DNA from: Taenia hydatigena
Taxonomy: Eukaryota; Platyhelminthes; Cestoda; Cyclophyllidea; Taeniidae
Direction of reading: 5' to 3'
NCBI GenBank assembly: GCA_036345935.2
Contig: JADWOT020001375.1
Span: 45,001 to 109,000 of the forward strand
Length of the DNA: 64,000 nucleotides
Under the pieces are notes generated by a model. That model was given only the letters and a program-made list of their open reading frames with translations, ran no database searches and was not told the origin of the DNA. Made by a program: the position numbers and the translations under genes. Shown here one piece after another: positions 12,271-25,600 of this stretch. Within the stretch, counting starts at the first letter, position 1, and the number at the start of each line of letters is the position of its first letter.

Positions 12271-14958
12271 TCCAGCACGAAATCATGCCACCTGCTGTCT
12301 ATGAGAAGTGAGTGCAGCTGAACTCTATGCCACTGCCATCTCCTTTCTGTCTCTCCTCTACTTTTTGCTTTTTTTGGGTCGCAACCTTACCCATGGATAA
12401 AAAGAGCCCATGCAAAATAGCGATGCACTTATTTTGATCTTTCAATGACTAGGCACAAAGGAAAATAATCGTTCAGGAGCGTAGTTCGGCAGTATTGACG
12501 GTTTCTCTGAATATGTGGCTGAGTTAAATGGACTTCGTGTTGGCACATCATCGCACTGAGAAGGTTTTAATCAAGAGTGGAAACTATGGTAAGGTAGAAT
12601 ACTAGACTGAGGGCGAATAATAAATAGTTCCTTTGACAGATATATCTCTCGTTTGGTCGCCATCTCTTTTTCTTTTATCCTAAAGTCGCTAACACACTGC
12701 CGCACAATTCCACCTCGTTACCATCTTTATCTCCAACAAATACGATGATGTCAGAGCATTAAATGCACGAATTCTTCTCTTTGTCTTCTAGCACTACCAC
12801 ATTTCGACATGCTGTGCCACTTCTCTGACCGAATTTCATGCATTTACCCCCCTTGCATGAATCTAACAAATACACAAGCGATTGTCACTGCAACCTCTCG
12901 GCTACTTCACTCTTCGCCACTTAAGGCCTTTCATCATATTTTAGAACTCAAATCGATGCGCAAACACTGTCTCACTTAGTAAACTGGCCGACAAAACAGC
13001 CTACCTTCTCAAACTGCTTAGGAATTGGTCACTAGTACTATAGCGAAATTCAAGAGCCCTACGCTCACAAACTGCAAGGCATGAGCAAACCGCGATGATT
13101 CCACAATGTCCATTACACTCCATATGTGCTGTGCAATGCATCCACATTTATTTGTTCCAGCAACCAAACATTCAGCACATAACTAGACAACATGGTAAAA
13201 ATGCGGCTGAGACAGCATGTTGGTGACCTCAAAATACTGATCATAAAGCTTGGCAAAACGAAGCTAGCGAAAGTATAGAGAGCTGTGCCCTGTTGAAACT
13301 ATTCTCATTTTGCAGATGCGAATGCTTGAAAGCGAGCAAACTGAGCCGATACACTTCGGCACGTGGATGCTTAAAGGCAATTGGGGCAGTTTATGAAATT
13401 GTCTGAATGAGTTAGTCAACATTCACTGGCCTGTGCCTGCCGTAAAGGCGGCAGACCCGAGTGCAAACAACACGGGATTAGTCTTTCTATCCTTAACATT
13501 TATGCTCACAGAGCTAATAAAGTGACTAGGTAGAGCTATAATTTATTCGCAGTTCATTAAACTCGGATCAAAACCAGAGTTTGCTTTTCTCACAACATAA
13601 ACCGATGAAAACTACCCTGCAGAGATTTGAGTTCACTTGTTGTCTCACGTCTAATTAAAGTAATCAAGCAGACTTTCCAGATGCTCCCTTTTGGATGGCC
13701 TACACATCTGGAAAAATCTCATCAACACTACAAAGGTGAGTTGAAATCAGCTAATGAGTTTCAATGAGGTCAGCTCAACATAAATACCCAGTTGGACGAA
13801 GATATTTATGCATGGCTTCATAGTAATAAGTCGCCATATTGGTCAGCAAGTTTAGACCAACCGAATTTTCTAGAACCTATCGATAGATCCCACTTCTTTG
13901 TACGAAAACCATCTAGCACTCAAAGTATTTAAGGAAGCGATTTCGTCCATCAGCACTTGCCAGCCTTTTCCGGTTTTATCAGCGTAAATACAGTAGCACG
14001 ACCATCATAATGCTGCTCTACAATTCGACCAAATGAAATAGACTGGAATTGGGGCATTTTGAGACTTTTGCCGGCGACCTTCAACTGTGCTTTCCTTACA
14101 TGAATGGAAGCATGATTGAGCTTTTCCGCTTCAACTACTTCATTTCTTAGCTTATACGTCGAAACACTAACATGGACAACCTGCATAGGTATGACTTGTA
14201 TTCTTATAGGTCCGACTCGGTTTTCTCAAGCATCTTTCCAACTGTCTCCAGCGATCTCTCTGCAATTACACATACTGTTGTTGCAAAAGCAAGTGTGGAT
14301 TGATTAGGTGCTGGATAATCTTGTTCTGCTAAGTCTGATTGTTTGCTTCATGCGTTTTAGTTCGATTATGTGATTTTCCATCATTTTGTAAGTGTTAGTG
14401 TTCACCTAGATTTCCACAGACAGCATAAAAGTGAGCAACGGCTGTTTTCAAGACGAGAGTATCCTCAGATAAATCAAATGAAGGCTATTGCCTTTCTTGC
14501 AACGATAAGAAGCTAGCCATTTAAGGCGGCTCCTCCTTAACCTGCTGAGGTGACAGACTTCGTCATGAAATTTAAAATGCTTCCAACTGCGCCATTTAAT
14601 AAAAGAAGAGCTGTACTTACGATGCTGAAAAGGGTGTTTCAACCTAATTTTGTCGTGACTGTAATCTAAAATCTACTTACAGTTAGCAGAAAAGTGGGGT
14701 CCAGTAGAGCTGCGTCTAATACCCTCTTCATTAGGAGTCAAAATTTTTAGATTGTGACGCTGTTATCTGGTGGACATTTCGGTCATGTCACAGTTATTTA
14801 CCAATCACGAATCGCGATTTTATGAGTTAGCGTAAAAGCCGTAGTCGGAAGGAGGGATAAAACAGTTGGTTAATCCTTGCCAAAAGCATTGGATGTGATG
14901 TGAAAGAACGGCTTGTGAGGATACCTGCAAATATGTGGGTTGAATGCACCGAGATGGC

Positions 14959-15035
14959 GGCTGACTACGTGACATACTGGATAGGACGTCTAACTGCGGA
15001 CCAGGAAACTGCATGTTCGAGTCCCGCCGGAGCCG
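14959..15035 (+). pseudogene. tRNA-Arg pseudogene (copy A)
   Basis: This is the counterpart of the intact tRNA-Arg at 26,207. The 3' half is preserved: T-loop 'gttcgagtcccgccgg' and 3' acceptor strand CGGAGCC. The 5' half is ruined. The 5' acceptor reads GGCTGAC instead of GGTTCCG, extra bases precede the D-arm, the A box is damaged, and the anticodon stem is broken (TCTAA against CCAGG). The triplet in the anticodon position is GCG. A functional tRNA is very unlikely. The flanking sequence on both sides still aligns with copy B, so the gene decayed after the duplication. Confidence 0.85.
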
Positions 15036-15400
15036 TAACCACTTTGTCTCCCCGCCATGCCTGCCTAACAATGGATTGCAGCAAAAAGGATGAACGTGCT
15101 GCCTACTTTGACGCTAGAGGGGAGGAGCAGTAAATCTGACTAAAAGTGGGAGGCAAGATGCCATCATGTCTGGTGATAGGCTAGATCTCTCGACATCCAC
15201 GTTATTAGGTCGACGCCCTAACCTACTGACACGCCTCACCACAATCGACCCTCTACCCCCATTTCCCCTTCACTCTCCCACTACCAAGTCCCTCCCACTC
15301 CTTCAATTTCGTGCCCACCCTTTATATTCACTTCTCATGTCCCCTCACTTGGCTTCTCCTGCTTATTTTATTCACTTCTGTTGTCAACCTCTCTAACTCG
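15036..15400 (+). repeat. Pyrimidine-rich tail downstream of the tRNA site, copy A
   Basis: Downstream of each tRNA-Arg site in this window lies a block starting with 'tgcctgcctaac'-like sequence, then 'catcatgtctggtgatagg', 'cacgttattaggtcgacgcc', and a C/T-rich run of about 200 bp. Equivalent blocks are at 26,280-26,650, 28,661-29,040 and, inverted, 29,600-29,990. An ATG-started frame of 76 codons (15,166-15,396) starts at the same point as frames in copies B and C. Confidence 0.75.
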
Positions 15401-16339
15401 GCCAGATGCTAGGAGAATTATGTTTAGCAGTGTTCATAGCTCGGAGGTTAGAGCAGCTTTGAATTAGGTGAGTTTTGCTTACTTCAGCGTCTCGGCTCAA
15501 TCATGTCATGTTCCCTTTGCAGCTATCCGCTCTAGCATCGTGCACTCACACCACATCAGTACTGATGGTGCGAATGTGTGAGTGGATGGGTGGGTAGTTT
15601 ATTTAATGCTATTTTGTTTCTCTGCAAAATTAGGTGCATAAGGAAGCTGACATTTGGAACTTCTAGTTAAAATAAAGCCTAAGCCGTACATTTGGGGCCC
15701 TAAAGCATTCGTATTCTGAACAGTTTCAGAAAGCCACAACACTGCTACATTGCCTGCCCAAATCCACATTTTAACTAATAGGCGGTCAGTGATCACGAAT
15801 TTGGTGGTGAAAAGAATGACATCAGCAACTGAGGATAAAGGGCAGTCAGGAAGAGCACAGCCTTGATTATTTTTTATTCCTACGTGATTATTGCACTCAA
15901 TCCAAAGACCTGAAGAGGGGTTAAAATAAAAAATCCAGCCTTAAAACCTGACAGCTGAGATTGCATATTTTTTCTCTTCCAGGAATCCCTCACTCAACCA
16001 TGGTCCACCCAAATCAATACGCATGGTCCAAAAAATGTACAGCGCATCCGATTTTAGCTTTTGTGGGAGTTTATCTTCGCATTCTAGGTTCGATACTCCA
16101 GACAGGGTGCGGGAATCAGACCTAAAGCACATACTGGCAAAGAATGTGTGAAATAAAATTAACTCACTCGTAGGTGAGCCACAGTGTCCTCGTCCGAGAC
16201 GTGTGGATGCATGTGGTAATTAGATAATTGTTGTTTACACCCGAATATGCAAACGATGAAGTGACATGAAATGGAACAAATCGAAATACAATCATAACTT
16301 CGCATCTAATGTAACGAAAGATGCCCTTCGGAATGAACT

Positions 16340-17305
16340 TCGATATGTAGTTGTTGAAATTGGCTGCAATAATTGATATCTGATAGGGCGCGGGAGATCA
16401 TGAGATGGCTAGTTGCACTAACATACGGAAGCGCAAATGACTGGCCTAAGTGAATTGTACACTTGTAATTACTCCATCTGCAGCATTTTTTTTAATGTTA
16501 GATTCGACTGATAATATGATGCACAACATCTTTAGTACAACAATATACCCCAAGCAAATAAGCGGCGAGTACAATTGCTTCTTATTTGCAGAAGACCTAT
16601 TGACAAACAAAACCTTCGTAGCTTCAAATTGTTGCATTTATTCCTCGTGCTACGTTGCATAGAGGATGAAGTTATGAAAAAACCGAAATGTATAATTCCG
16701 TAGAACCAATAGTGCAGATGTTCACTTAGAGATTTTTAAGTAGCCTGACTATGCAATAAGCAAACTTGATGGTGGGTAAAGAAGACTCATATGATAGACC
16801 GTATAAACTCTGTTAATCCAAGAGGAAAATGTTTGCTAAGGAAAATGGCAAATCCTTATCGGAGTCTTAGAGAAGATAAAGAGCCTATTCAAAAATTACA
16901 AAAACGTAGTCACACATGGACTGCCGAAATGCAGCCAAGATTTACACAATTAGCGTATTAAAAGAAAACGACTTTAAACTAAGCAATAGGGGTGAAGGGC
17001 TGATCAACCTAAAGACGCGTATAATTTGAGCTCAAAATTCACATGCTTGACATTTACCACGCACAACTTTGCTACGTTGTGCTTCATTCCTATCGCAGGG
17101 TAAATCGTATGGGGTATTTTAAGAAGACTGTTGCTAATGAGGATTGCTTTGGCACCTAAACAAATAAGGCTTTTGAAATGAGGCGATTTAAGTAATGTGG
17201 CAATTCATGCTGCAGCATAAGTACTCTTGCGTTACCAGTCCAGTCTCATCTATTACTAATGGGCGTATGGTGGAGTAGAATTGAAAAGGTTCATCGCTTT
17301 AGCAC
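16340..17305. other. Non-coding sequence, no supported gene
   Basis: I see only short chance frames and no repeat partner or RNA gene in this stretch. Confidence 0.5.
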
Positions 17306-17309
17306 TGTT

Positions 17310-17470
17310 TGCGTAGTGTGATGCGATGCTGCATCGAAAGTGTCGACACAGGCCATGCGGAGAAATAAACTTGCACTGAGTGAGTGTGTAGTGTGTGAGT
17401 GAGGACTGGAGAGGAGTGCTAGCAGTCGAAGCAGTTGACTAATGAAACCAGAAAGTCAGGAAGATGTGCG
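17310..17470 (+). repeat. Short dispersed repeat, copy 2
   Basis: Direct counterpart of 7,590-7,735. The shared order of blocks is 'ccatgcgg/gaaa', 'gagtgagtg', 'gagtgctagcagtcgaagca', then 'tgactaatgaaaccag'. A tandem-like GTGTGAGTGAG expansion sits in the middle of this copy. Confidence 0.5.
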
Positions 17471-18060
17471 AATCAGAGCTAGTATTTTAAACACAATTTA
17501 CAGGTGTGGGTATTGTAGCGGTTCGTATAAAGCAATTTCAGGGCAAGGGGTGAAATTGAATTGTCAGGCAAATAACTATTGTTGACTTTTTCCGTAAAAA
17601 ACATGATGGGAGGCAAAAGTGATGAAGACTGCATTAGGTTTTCAAAGTAATCGTTAGAGTGCTCCTGCTCAGCAACTTATGCCCCCATAGGATAAGATGC
17701 ATTTTTGTAGAATTCATATTATTCATCTTTATTTTTACGAGATAATCCGTAGTAATTATGAAGATTCTATAAAAATATAGTCTACTTTAGACAAAATCAT
17801 GGCATTTCAGCGTAACAATGGCTCTAAAATACCAATGAGATTAAAGCGGTTACCGCTGGTGACCTTGGAAACGCTAAACGAATTACTTAATTGGAAATCT
17901 CGTTTCACTTAACAAAATATGCGATCTGCAATGGACTTTTGTCTTAGAAATTGTAAATATCATGTTAATTCGTTTTTACTTTTTAAAAGATGCATGGTAT
18001 TTTCATGACCAAATAATTATTTCGTGAACATTTTTGAACAGAAATCTCTCGCTATTATAG
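17471..18060. other. AT-rich non-coding sequence
   Basis: No gene, RNA or repeat recognised. Confidence 0.5.
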
Positions 18061-18064
18061 GCAT

Positions 18065-18245
18065 GCATAGCATCTCGAGGCTCGCTCGAGGCAAAATACG
18101 AGGGTAGTGCATATATATGTTTAGCAGACAGAGGAAAATGAGCTGCTGGCACGGTTGCAAGGCCAGCCTACACAGCTAAAGCAATGTGGCCACCTCTGTG
18201 GCCTAAATCGAAACCGGTAGTCCAAGCAAACAAAGTATTACATTG
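18065..18245 (-). repeat. ~180-bp dispersed repeat with retained minus-strand frame, copy 1
   Basis: The plus strand reads '...ctcgaggctcgctcgaggc', 'gagctgctggcacgg', 'aaggccagcctacacagct', 'gcaatgtggccacc', then 'ccaagcaaacaaagtatta'. Matching copies are at 18,790-18,978 and 54,646-54,825 in the same orientation, and at 47,690-47,870 inverted. On the strand opposite to this reading all four share a frame. In this copy it reads NTLFAWTTGF..GHRGGHIALAV and is then interrupted by a stop. The family is unknown to me. Confidence 0.75.
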
Positions 18246-18249
18246 CCTC

Positions 18250-18788
18250 TCTCCTCTTTCAAGTGTCGTCTCTGACGCGCCCCTTGGCAGACCTCCCGCG
18301 CCAGCCATCGCAACGTAGCCAGTGCTGCAAGGAGCATCCACGAGCAAACCATGCCAGTCGCCGACATTCGACGCGATTGAGGCGATGCTTGACACCAACG
18401 CCAGTAATCACTCCCGACAGTTCGATTGGACTTGGAGTTTTGTTCGACTTGAGAACAAAACTCAGAATGAGTGGTTCTGCTTACCAAGAGTATGCCTGTA
18501 GGAAGATGTTAGCACATCGATCTCCTTAAGCAAGCATATCAAGGGCAATCTCCTAAACGATAACCTTCCAGGTCGTCCATGGCCAGTGTCACTTCAGTTG
18601 TTAATGGTTTTCTTGTCGAACACGGAGATGGAGATGCCGAAAGCAAACTCCCTTCCTAGCCCATCTGCCATGGGAGGTCAGAGGTACTTTATCCGTAGCA
18701 CATGCATTTCTTCCGTACCGCTGAAATATGTCACAGGTGGTGGAGATCAGGATAGGAACCCCATCGAATAGGACCCACTTTCCGCTGC
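18250..18788. other. Spacer between two ~180-bp repeats
   Basis: About 540 bp separates the two direct copies. It is more GC-rich (18,260-18,420) than the surrounding AT-rich sequence, but I recognise no peptide or RNA. The layout, short direct repeats flanking half a kilobase, could be a composite insertion or a local duplication. Confidence 0.45.
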
Positions 18789-18789
18789 C

Positions 18790-18978
18790 ACCAATCTAGC
18801 GTCCCGAGGCTCTTCTGAGATAAAAGGAAGCAGAAAACTAGGGTAGAATCCATATATTCAACAGGCAGAGGAAAATAAGCTGCTGGCATGGCCCGGAGAA
18901 AAGCCTGCACAGCCAGGGCAATGTGGCGACCCCTGCGACCCTGACGGAAACCAATAGTCCAAGCGAACAAATTATTAC
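18790..18978 (-). repeat. ~180-bp dispersed repeat with retained minus-strand frame, copy 2
   Basis: The best-preserved copy. The minus-strand frame is open through the whole element (18,731-18,982) and contains LFAWTIGF, GRRGRHIALAV, LRAMPAAYFPLPVEY and TLVFCFLL. Its DNA ends, 'gcgtcccgaggctc' on the left and 'ccaagcgaacaaattatta' on the right, match copy 54,646-54,825 and copy 1. Confidence 0.75.
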
Positions 18979-18979
18979 A

Positions 18980-20935
18980 CATGTGTCCATATTTAGGGTC
19001 AATTTTTATTTATTTTTCTTTAATTTTTTTCTTCGATTAAGATGTGAGGAAAATATTTCTTATTTAGTCATTTTAGTCATCGCTTCATCTTCAAATCTAG
19101 ATAAAGAGCCCCTGCTCTACTACAGGTATAGTGGTCTATTGTTTGTTCGGCCGCAGGTTTCGCTTACGGTTTTTCAGGTGGCTATATTGCTCAGCCGAGT
19201 GAAAACATTTCCAGGTCATGTCAAGTAGCTTCGTCCCCTCTTTCTATCGAACACATATAATTTGCCCTAAAATTTTGCCTCCTATTTTTTCGAGGGAGTC
19301 TTGAGACGCTACATTGGTAGCGGCGAATAGTGGATCCGACTATGATGGATTTCCACTCCAATCTATATCACCTGTGACAAATTTTAGTTGCGCAAGAGAA
19401 GTGAATATGCTACAGATTGGAGAATCCCTGTCATTACATAACAAGAGGAGTAAACATTAAGTAATGCAGATAAAATTCTCTTTTTCCTTCTTTCAATAAA
19501 CGCCTCATCGTTCCCCTTCCATTGTAAGGTACCCTCTAAATTAATCGCATTTTCCTGTAAATGTGCTTGTTTATTTCACATTTTGCAGTCACTTCAGTCC
19601 TTCTGTTTACTAGTCTAAGGCAGGCACTTTCGTTAGCTTTAAGCATATCCATCCGCTATTTCTTCATGCCTTTACTGCATTTTTCAAAGCACCATGCTTA
19701 TTTTCTGCACTTCGCTTTCCCCACTACACCTCACCATTACTATTCACGCTGCATATTGCTCACCTGCTTTGCGACTATTCTTTGGAAAAAAGTTCCTGTA
19801 TTGTGCTTTAGCATACTTACTTTTAAATCAATTCGACTCTCGCACCATACTTACATCGTTTTCTTTTTATTGCCTACGTTTGCTTTGCAATTGCGTCCTA
19901 TCAGCGTAACATTATGGTATCCTCAAAGTCGTAGCCATTTTCGCATTTAGGGGCAACGTCCTTCATAATAAACTAACAAAGAAACAACATGAACTAAGTT
20001 TTGTCTAATTTAAACAAATTATTTTGCTTCAAGCTTTAGAAGAAATAATATCACGCACACTCCCTTTGCATGCCTTCAGCTCATAAAACAATGCAACATC
20101 ATGTATTTATCTTTGAAATAAGTAGTTCAATACTTGACCATTATAGGAATGTGAAAGCAAATCTTTATCAAAATTTTCTGTTTACCATGACACCATAAAT
20201 TCCTGGAATCCATAAGGCAGCTAAGAATAAATTTATAGCCAGCGCTTACTTCACTTAATGCGAGTCCAGCCTCATTGGAAAGCTTTTTAGAATATTTCTT
20301 AGCCAGCGGTTCTTTAATCCTCTATGTTTAAAGACAAATATCAATATTTAGAAGGAGTTTTACTTCCCTGTCGATAAGGCAAAGATAAGACGCGAAGGAC
20401 GTTGAGCACACTTACAGATGTTATTTGAAGCCATTCCACGGCATAGCTATTTATCACGACCCCCATCTCATCTGGCCATTCCGTGCACCATATCATTAAA
20501 CTCCACGTAGCTGTCCGGTCGCAGTACTAGCCGTCATACCCATTTAATGGCACCGTGTGCTGAATTGGCAACACAACATTTTGGACCACCCTGTGAAGTA
20601 ATAGACTGTGAGTTCATTTAAGCTGTAATCAGCCTTCTCGCTTTCCGCCTTCCTGACGTACATACCCCTGTACAAGGCAGTCGGGAGCATCTTGTTTTCT
20701 TCTCCTTAAACACAACCCTTCCTCCTTAAACCCATTTACCCGACAACCTATAAGATACGCGTTCACCACCTTTTAAGGCTATTGTTAAGGCCACGTAGTA
20801 GCACCCCACTTTTTGACAATCCACAGCACATTTAGCAGTAGGGTTGGGGTACCAAATAAAGACGGTACTCTGAAGTGCACTTCACCTCCTTCAATAAACT
20901 GCAAGTCAACAAACTTAAAACACTTCCACACCTGC
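18980..20935. other. AT-rich, pyrimidine-rich sequence without a supported gene
   Basis: An ATG-started frame of 129 codons at 19,561-19,950 (+) is the longest. It is almost all Ser, Leu, Phe, Ile and His, which is what a C/T-rich strand gives by chance, and it lies over a second frame of 71 codons. I do not call it a gene. Nothing else was recognised. Confidence 0.5.
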
Positions 20936-20939
20936 TGAG

Positions 20940-22015
20940 GTGAAACATGCCGCAGCCGTCATTTGATCGTAAAAATGGGCTGGGATTGGGCAATGGAACA
21001 CTTCCATCACCAGTTCATACATATGAACTGCAGCATCCTCTTTTTTCTCCTTCTTGGACACGAAAAGAGACATCATACTCGGCTAGAATACATATAAATG
21101 TATTTAACATACCAACGACCCACTTCATTAAGGTGCAACGCCGAGGCAAATAGATGGCCCCATCACTGAAATCCTCCATCCAACAAACCACCGGCACACT
21201 ACATAGTCGCCTCCACCTTGTTCAGCACCGTCCTTCATGCTCTCCTCGGCAAGAGTTCTGCACTCTCAGCCCCCTCATCTTCCATGGTGTTAGCGAAATT
21301 CCGTATGGGATGGAACAATGGGCTAGCCACCACGCGCTTCCAGGACCAGTGGAGGAAATACGAGCCTAAAAGCAAAAGGCCAAACTCTTGCTAACGATGC
21401 GGCCCCACGACAAATATAGTGACAGAATAGTTACGAGTTAAGATAGCTACCAGTCCGAATTCTGCTGTCACATCGCAAACATGCAAGAACAAGTCCAACC
21501 ACTTGTCTCAGACAACGGAACTAAACTCAATACCATTAACTGGCGGATGACAATTGAAACGCACAAATGAATCCTAAGATAGTACAATCCTATATGGCAT
21601 AAGCTGCGTAGGTAAGAAACTGCAGAGGCAAGTGAAGCATGAAGTCGTTGGGCATTTTACTTTCGCTCACCAATTAAGCGCACCCGACAAATAAGTCGTC
21701 CCACTCACTGCAGCAAAACACGTGGATGTCATTCAAGTGCCTCTGGAAAGTTACCCATGCGTGAATACGGGCCAACAACTTGCGTTTTAAGCCCCAAACA
21801 TAGGGCAAGCGATTATCGAATATGGAAACGAATTGTACAGACAATGATGCATATCAAAGCATCATAATATAACCGTCCTTCCAATTGCTCCACACTTATT
21901 TGATATCGGCAAAAGCAACAAAATCTCAAAATCTTAGAGTAAAAACGAACAAGCAAAACTGTTAATTGTAAGGCAATAATACATAATTTAACTTATCTGA
22001 CATGCGCACAAAGTA
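20940..22015 (+). repeat. ~1-kb diverged repeat, copy 1 (partner at 44.4-45.3 kb)
   Basis: Colinear short matches link this to 44,395-45,310: 'catacatatgaactgcagc' / 'catacacactgcagcgcc'; 'accaacgacccacttc' / 'atcgacgacccactcgg'; 'tgctctcctcggcaa' / 'tgttctcttcttggtaa'; and 'aaacgaacaagcaaaact' / 'aaacaaacaagcgaaact'. The blocks keep their order and roughly their spacing, but identity is low. No coding motif is seen. Confidence 0.5.
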
Positions 22016-22019
22016 ACTG

Positions 22020-22630
22020 GTTCACTCTTGTTTTGCTTTCGCGTGGAACTCACACACCGTACTCAGATGTTCATGAGTGTGCAGATGGGAAGGAGAGGCT
22101 AGTGAGTGGGTAAGATGGATTAGGGAACTTGCCTCTTAGGCGTGGTCCCTCATTTGGTCCATTATTATTAGTAAGTTAGGCATGCAAACAAAATTGTCTC
22201 GCATAACCGGATTATACTAAATTAATTTATTCTCCTAAAAACATCTTAATTTTGATCAAAAGTTTGTTTCCCAGACGAGTCGTGTTGGGCATGCACAGCT
22301 TATGAAAAACCCCGATTGACTAAGTGCGGTTTGAGCTGCCATGGCAGCACACCTTAACAGTGATTGTACCCGCAAAAACACCTTGATCACTTTGATGCAG
22401 ACGAATTGCAGTAGGACGGGCAATCATCAGTTTGAACTCTTTTACGACACACAGTACGAGGGTTATGAGGAAAAAATCCCAATTTTCAATTTTGATTTAA
22501 ACATAGGGTGAAACCAGCTAATTCAATTTTAGCGGCAAAATACTGTGAGATTTCGGTGATAAAGTCTTTAGCCAATCGCCTTAAACACAATTATAATTAA
22601 TAAATTTACTCAGGACTGCGTATGCTTTGC
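22020..22630. other. Non-coding sequence left of copy B
   Basis: Contains a weak third match to the 7.6-kb short repeat at about 22,290-22,400. Otherwise nothing was recognised. Confidence 0.45.
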
Positions 22631-25600
22631 AAGGACAAAACAGCCGTGGTTAAGAGTGCCTCCGCCCACGACTGCCTATCTGCACGCATGGTTTTATCAA
22701 CTAATCGGACAAGGCTGACCGGGAAGGGGCTTTTAAGGTTGCACAATGCAAGCATATGCTAGCAACTCACGCACCGACCCTGAATATTGGCGCGCTGAAT
22801 GTTTGCAATGACAGACTCGACTGACCTTATACCACTGGGTCCTCAAATCCATAAACTACAGGGCCACCACGCCTGTAGAGTCCGAAAAAATGAGTGAAAG
22901 TACGTTTCGTGTCACCATATATAAAATATTCTTGGCTAAACGGCTAAACGAGTAGTGCTCGTTCTCGGTGAGGTGAGGTGCAACTCAAGGCTTCAGAGGC
23001 TGTCCGACTCCACTCACTTGACCGATAAAACCTTCGACACGTAAAGTGCTTCGGTCTCGATTGACCCTACGTCACGGTGCGAATTCTCTTTGGACATCAG
23101 GCAGAGCAAAACAGAATTCCACGCCAATCGCTACACGTGCCACTGCTTCATTTCCACATGTGCCAACGATGAAGAAGTTGATGTGAATGGCAAGAGGCAT
23201 GCTTTGAGTACAACGCCTTCTCGCGCTTCTATTGTAAACTCAGTGGGATTCTTATAAGTAGTCACTGCATTCAGCATGTCTAGCATTCTTCATTATGATG
23301 ACACCTGCTCCTAGACCACTTCGTTGAGTACCTGGGTGGAAACCTCGGTATATATAAAATTGGAAAGAGGAAACTTGATCAAAACAAATGACTAGCAGCA
23401 GATGGCTGACTAGACAATGCTTTGAAATCCCAATTAAGAAATTAGGATTTGTGTTCGCTCTGCTCTAAATTGATAAAAAAATGACACCTGCTGTGGCTAT
23501 GGAAGTGAGTGCAGATGAACTCCATATCACTGCCATCTCCTAATGGTCTCTCTTCTCGTTTTCACTCTTTTGGGGCCACAACCCTATCCATGGATAAAAA
23601 GGTCTATGCAAGAAAGCAATGCACTTATTTTTGGTCTTTTATTAAATGAGCCAAATAAGCTTGCAGGAGTGTAGTTCAGCAGTATTGATGGTTCCTCTGA
23701 ATGTATGGCTGAGTTAAATGGACTCCGTGTCGGCACATCATCGCACCACCCCCTTCGGCTCATTAAACTACTATTACGGTGGGAATGCTTCAATCAGAGA
23801 TGGCTACTAAGGTAAGATCCAATACTAGACTGAGAAAAATAATGAATCATTTCTCTGGCAGATGTATATCTTCTTTGGTCGCTATCTTTCTTCCTTCATT
23901 CCTATAGGCTATAGCACACTGCCACGCAATTTCACTTTGCCATCTTCATCTCAAACAAGTGCGATGCTGTTAGAGCATCAGATTCATGTATGCGCCCCTC
24001 TGCCCCTACTACTACTATCGTTCGGCATGCTGTGCCACCTTTCTGACCGACTTTCATGCATCTACCGTCCTTCGCATCGGTCTGACAGATACACGAGCGA
24101 TTGTCACTGCAACCCGTTAAATACTTCACTCTTCGCCACTTAAGGCATGTCACCATATGTTAGAAATCGAACGAATGCGTAAATGTTACCTCGCTTAATC
24201 AAATCGCTGACAAAATAGCTCAACAGCTTGAACTGCTTAGGAATGGCTCAAGAGTACTCTAGCGAAATTCAAGAGCCCTACGTTCACGAAATGCAAGACG
24301 TGCGCGAACTGTGACAACTTCGATATATCCATTTCACTCCACATATGCTGTGCAATGCATCTACATTCAGATGTTCCATCGACCAAGCATCCAACACATA
24401 AATGGACAACATGGTGAAAACACAGGTGAGACAACATGGTGGTGTCAAATTACTGAACAAATGAGTCAATAAAACAAAGCCAACCTAACCATAACTTGCC
24501 GTGGCTTGAGCAAAGTATGGTGAGTTACGCCTTTTAAAAATCACCCTCATTTTACAAGTGCAAATACTTGAAGCTAGACAAACTGCGCACATACACGTTG
24601 GCACGTGGATACTTGGGACAACAAAGGCAGTTGATGAAATTGTTGGAGTGAGTTGGTCGCATTCACTGGCTTGTGCCTGTCGTACACGCGGCAGACTCGA
24701 GTGCAAGCGACACGGGATTAGTCTTCACATCCTCGGCATTTATACCTCCAGAACTAATAAAATGTTTAGATAGAGTCATAATTTATTTGCACTATATTGA
24801 GCAAAGATCAAAAACCAGAGTTCGCTTTCCTCACATCATAAATTAACGAAAACTACCCTTGCAAAGAGATTTGCGATCACTGGTCGCCTCATGCCTAATA
24901 GGTGCAATGAAGCAGACTTTCCCGACGCTCCCCTTTCAGGCGGCCTATACAGCTGGAGAATTCGCTTCACCGCTACAAATGTGAGTTGACTTTAGTCCAC
25001 GTGTTTCGATGAGGTCTACCCAACGAGAGAACATAAACACCTGGTTGGACGGAGCATTTAAAACATTCACCTGCATAATGGTATGCGTTCATCATGGTTA
25101 ACAAGCCTAGACCAACCGAATTTATCAAATTCTGCCGTTAGATCGTACTTCTTGCCGCAATTATTATCTAGCGATTTTACTCATTAGCATTCACTAGCCT
25201 TTGGCAGCCTCGTCAGCATGAATGCATTGGCACGGTCGTCATACCTTTTCTTCAAATTTTACAAATAATATTGACGACTCGGAACATTTTGAGGCTTTTG
25301 CTAGCGATCTTCCACTTTTCTTCCTTTTATGAGCAAAACGCTAACTGAGCATTTACTGTTTAGCTTCTACATTTCTTAGGTTGCATGCTTCAAACACTGA
25401 ATTGGATAAGCTAAATAATTTTTGCCTCTGTTTTGGAGATTTGATTTCGTTTTCTCATGCTTCTGCCCAGCTATCTTCAGCGATCTCTTTATAATAGCAA
25501 ACACTATTGCTGCGAGGCTAATTATTACTAAATTAGATGCTAAAAACTTGTTTCGTAAACCTTATTATGCTCGCTTCATGCGTTCACATCTCGATGCATG

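Larger units (their letters stand above)
9975..16335 (+). repeat. Segmental duplication, copy A
   Basis: This stretch aligns colinearly with copy B at about 22,635-28,060. Anchor pairs are 'cctatctacacgcat' / 'ctatctgcacgcatgg' near 10,025 / 22,675; 'gttcgaaaaatgagtga' / 'gtccgaaaaaatgagtga' near 10,220 / 22,880; 'gaagtgagtgcagctgaact' near 12,305 / 23,500; the tRNA site at 14,959 / 26,207; 'cgtgcactcacaccacatc' near 15,538 / 26,890; and 'gtacatttggggccctaaag' near 15,687 / 27,037. The offset drifts from 12.6 to 11.2 to 11.6 kb, so large indels have accumulated. Alignable blocks look roughly 65-80% identical, which makes the event old. No coding exon is recognisable within it. Confidence 0.85.

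Noticed and set aside
14820..15400. tRNA plus tail as a classical tRNA-headed SINE
   Set aside because: A SINE starts at its tRNA head. Here homology extends hundreds to thousands of bases upstream of the tRNA in each pair, so duplication of a tRNA neighbourhood fits better.
19561..19950. 129-codon ATG-opened frame as a membrane protein gene
   Set aside because: Its hydrophobic composition follows from a C/T-rich strand, it overlaps another open frame, and it shows no conserved motif or second copy.
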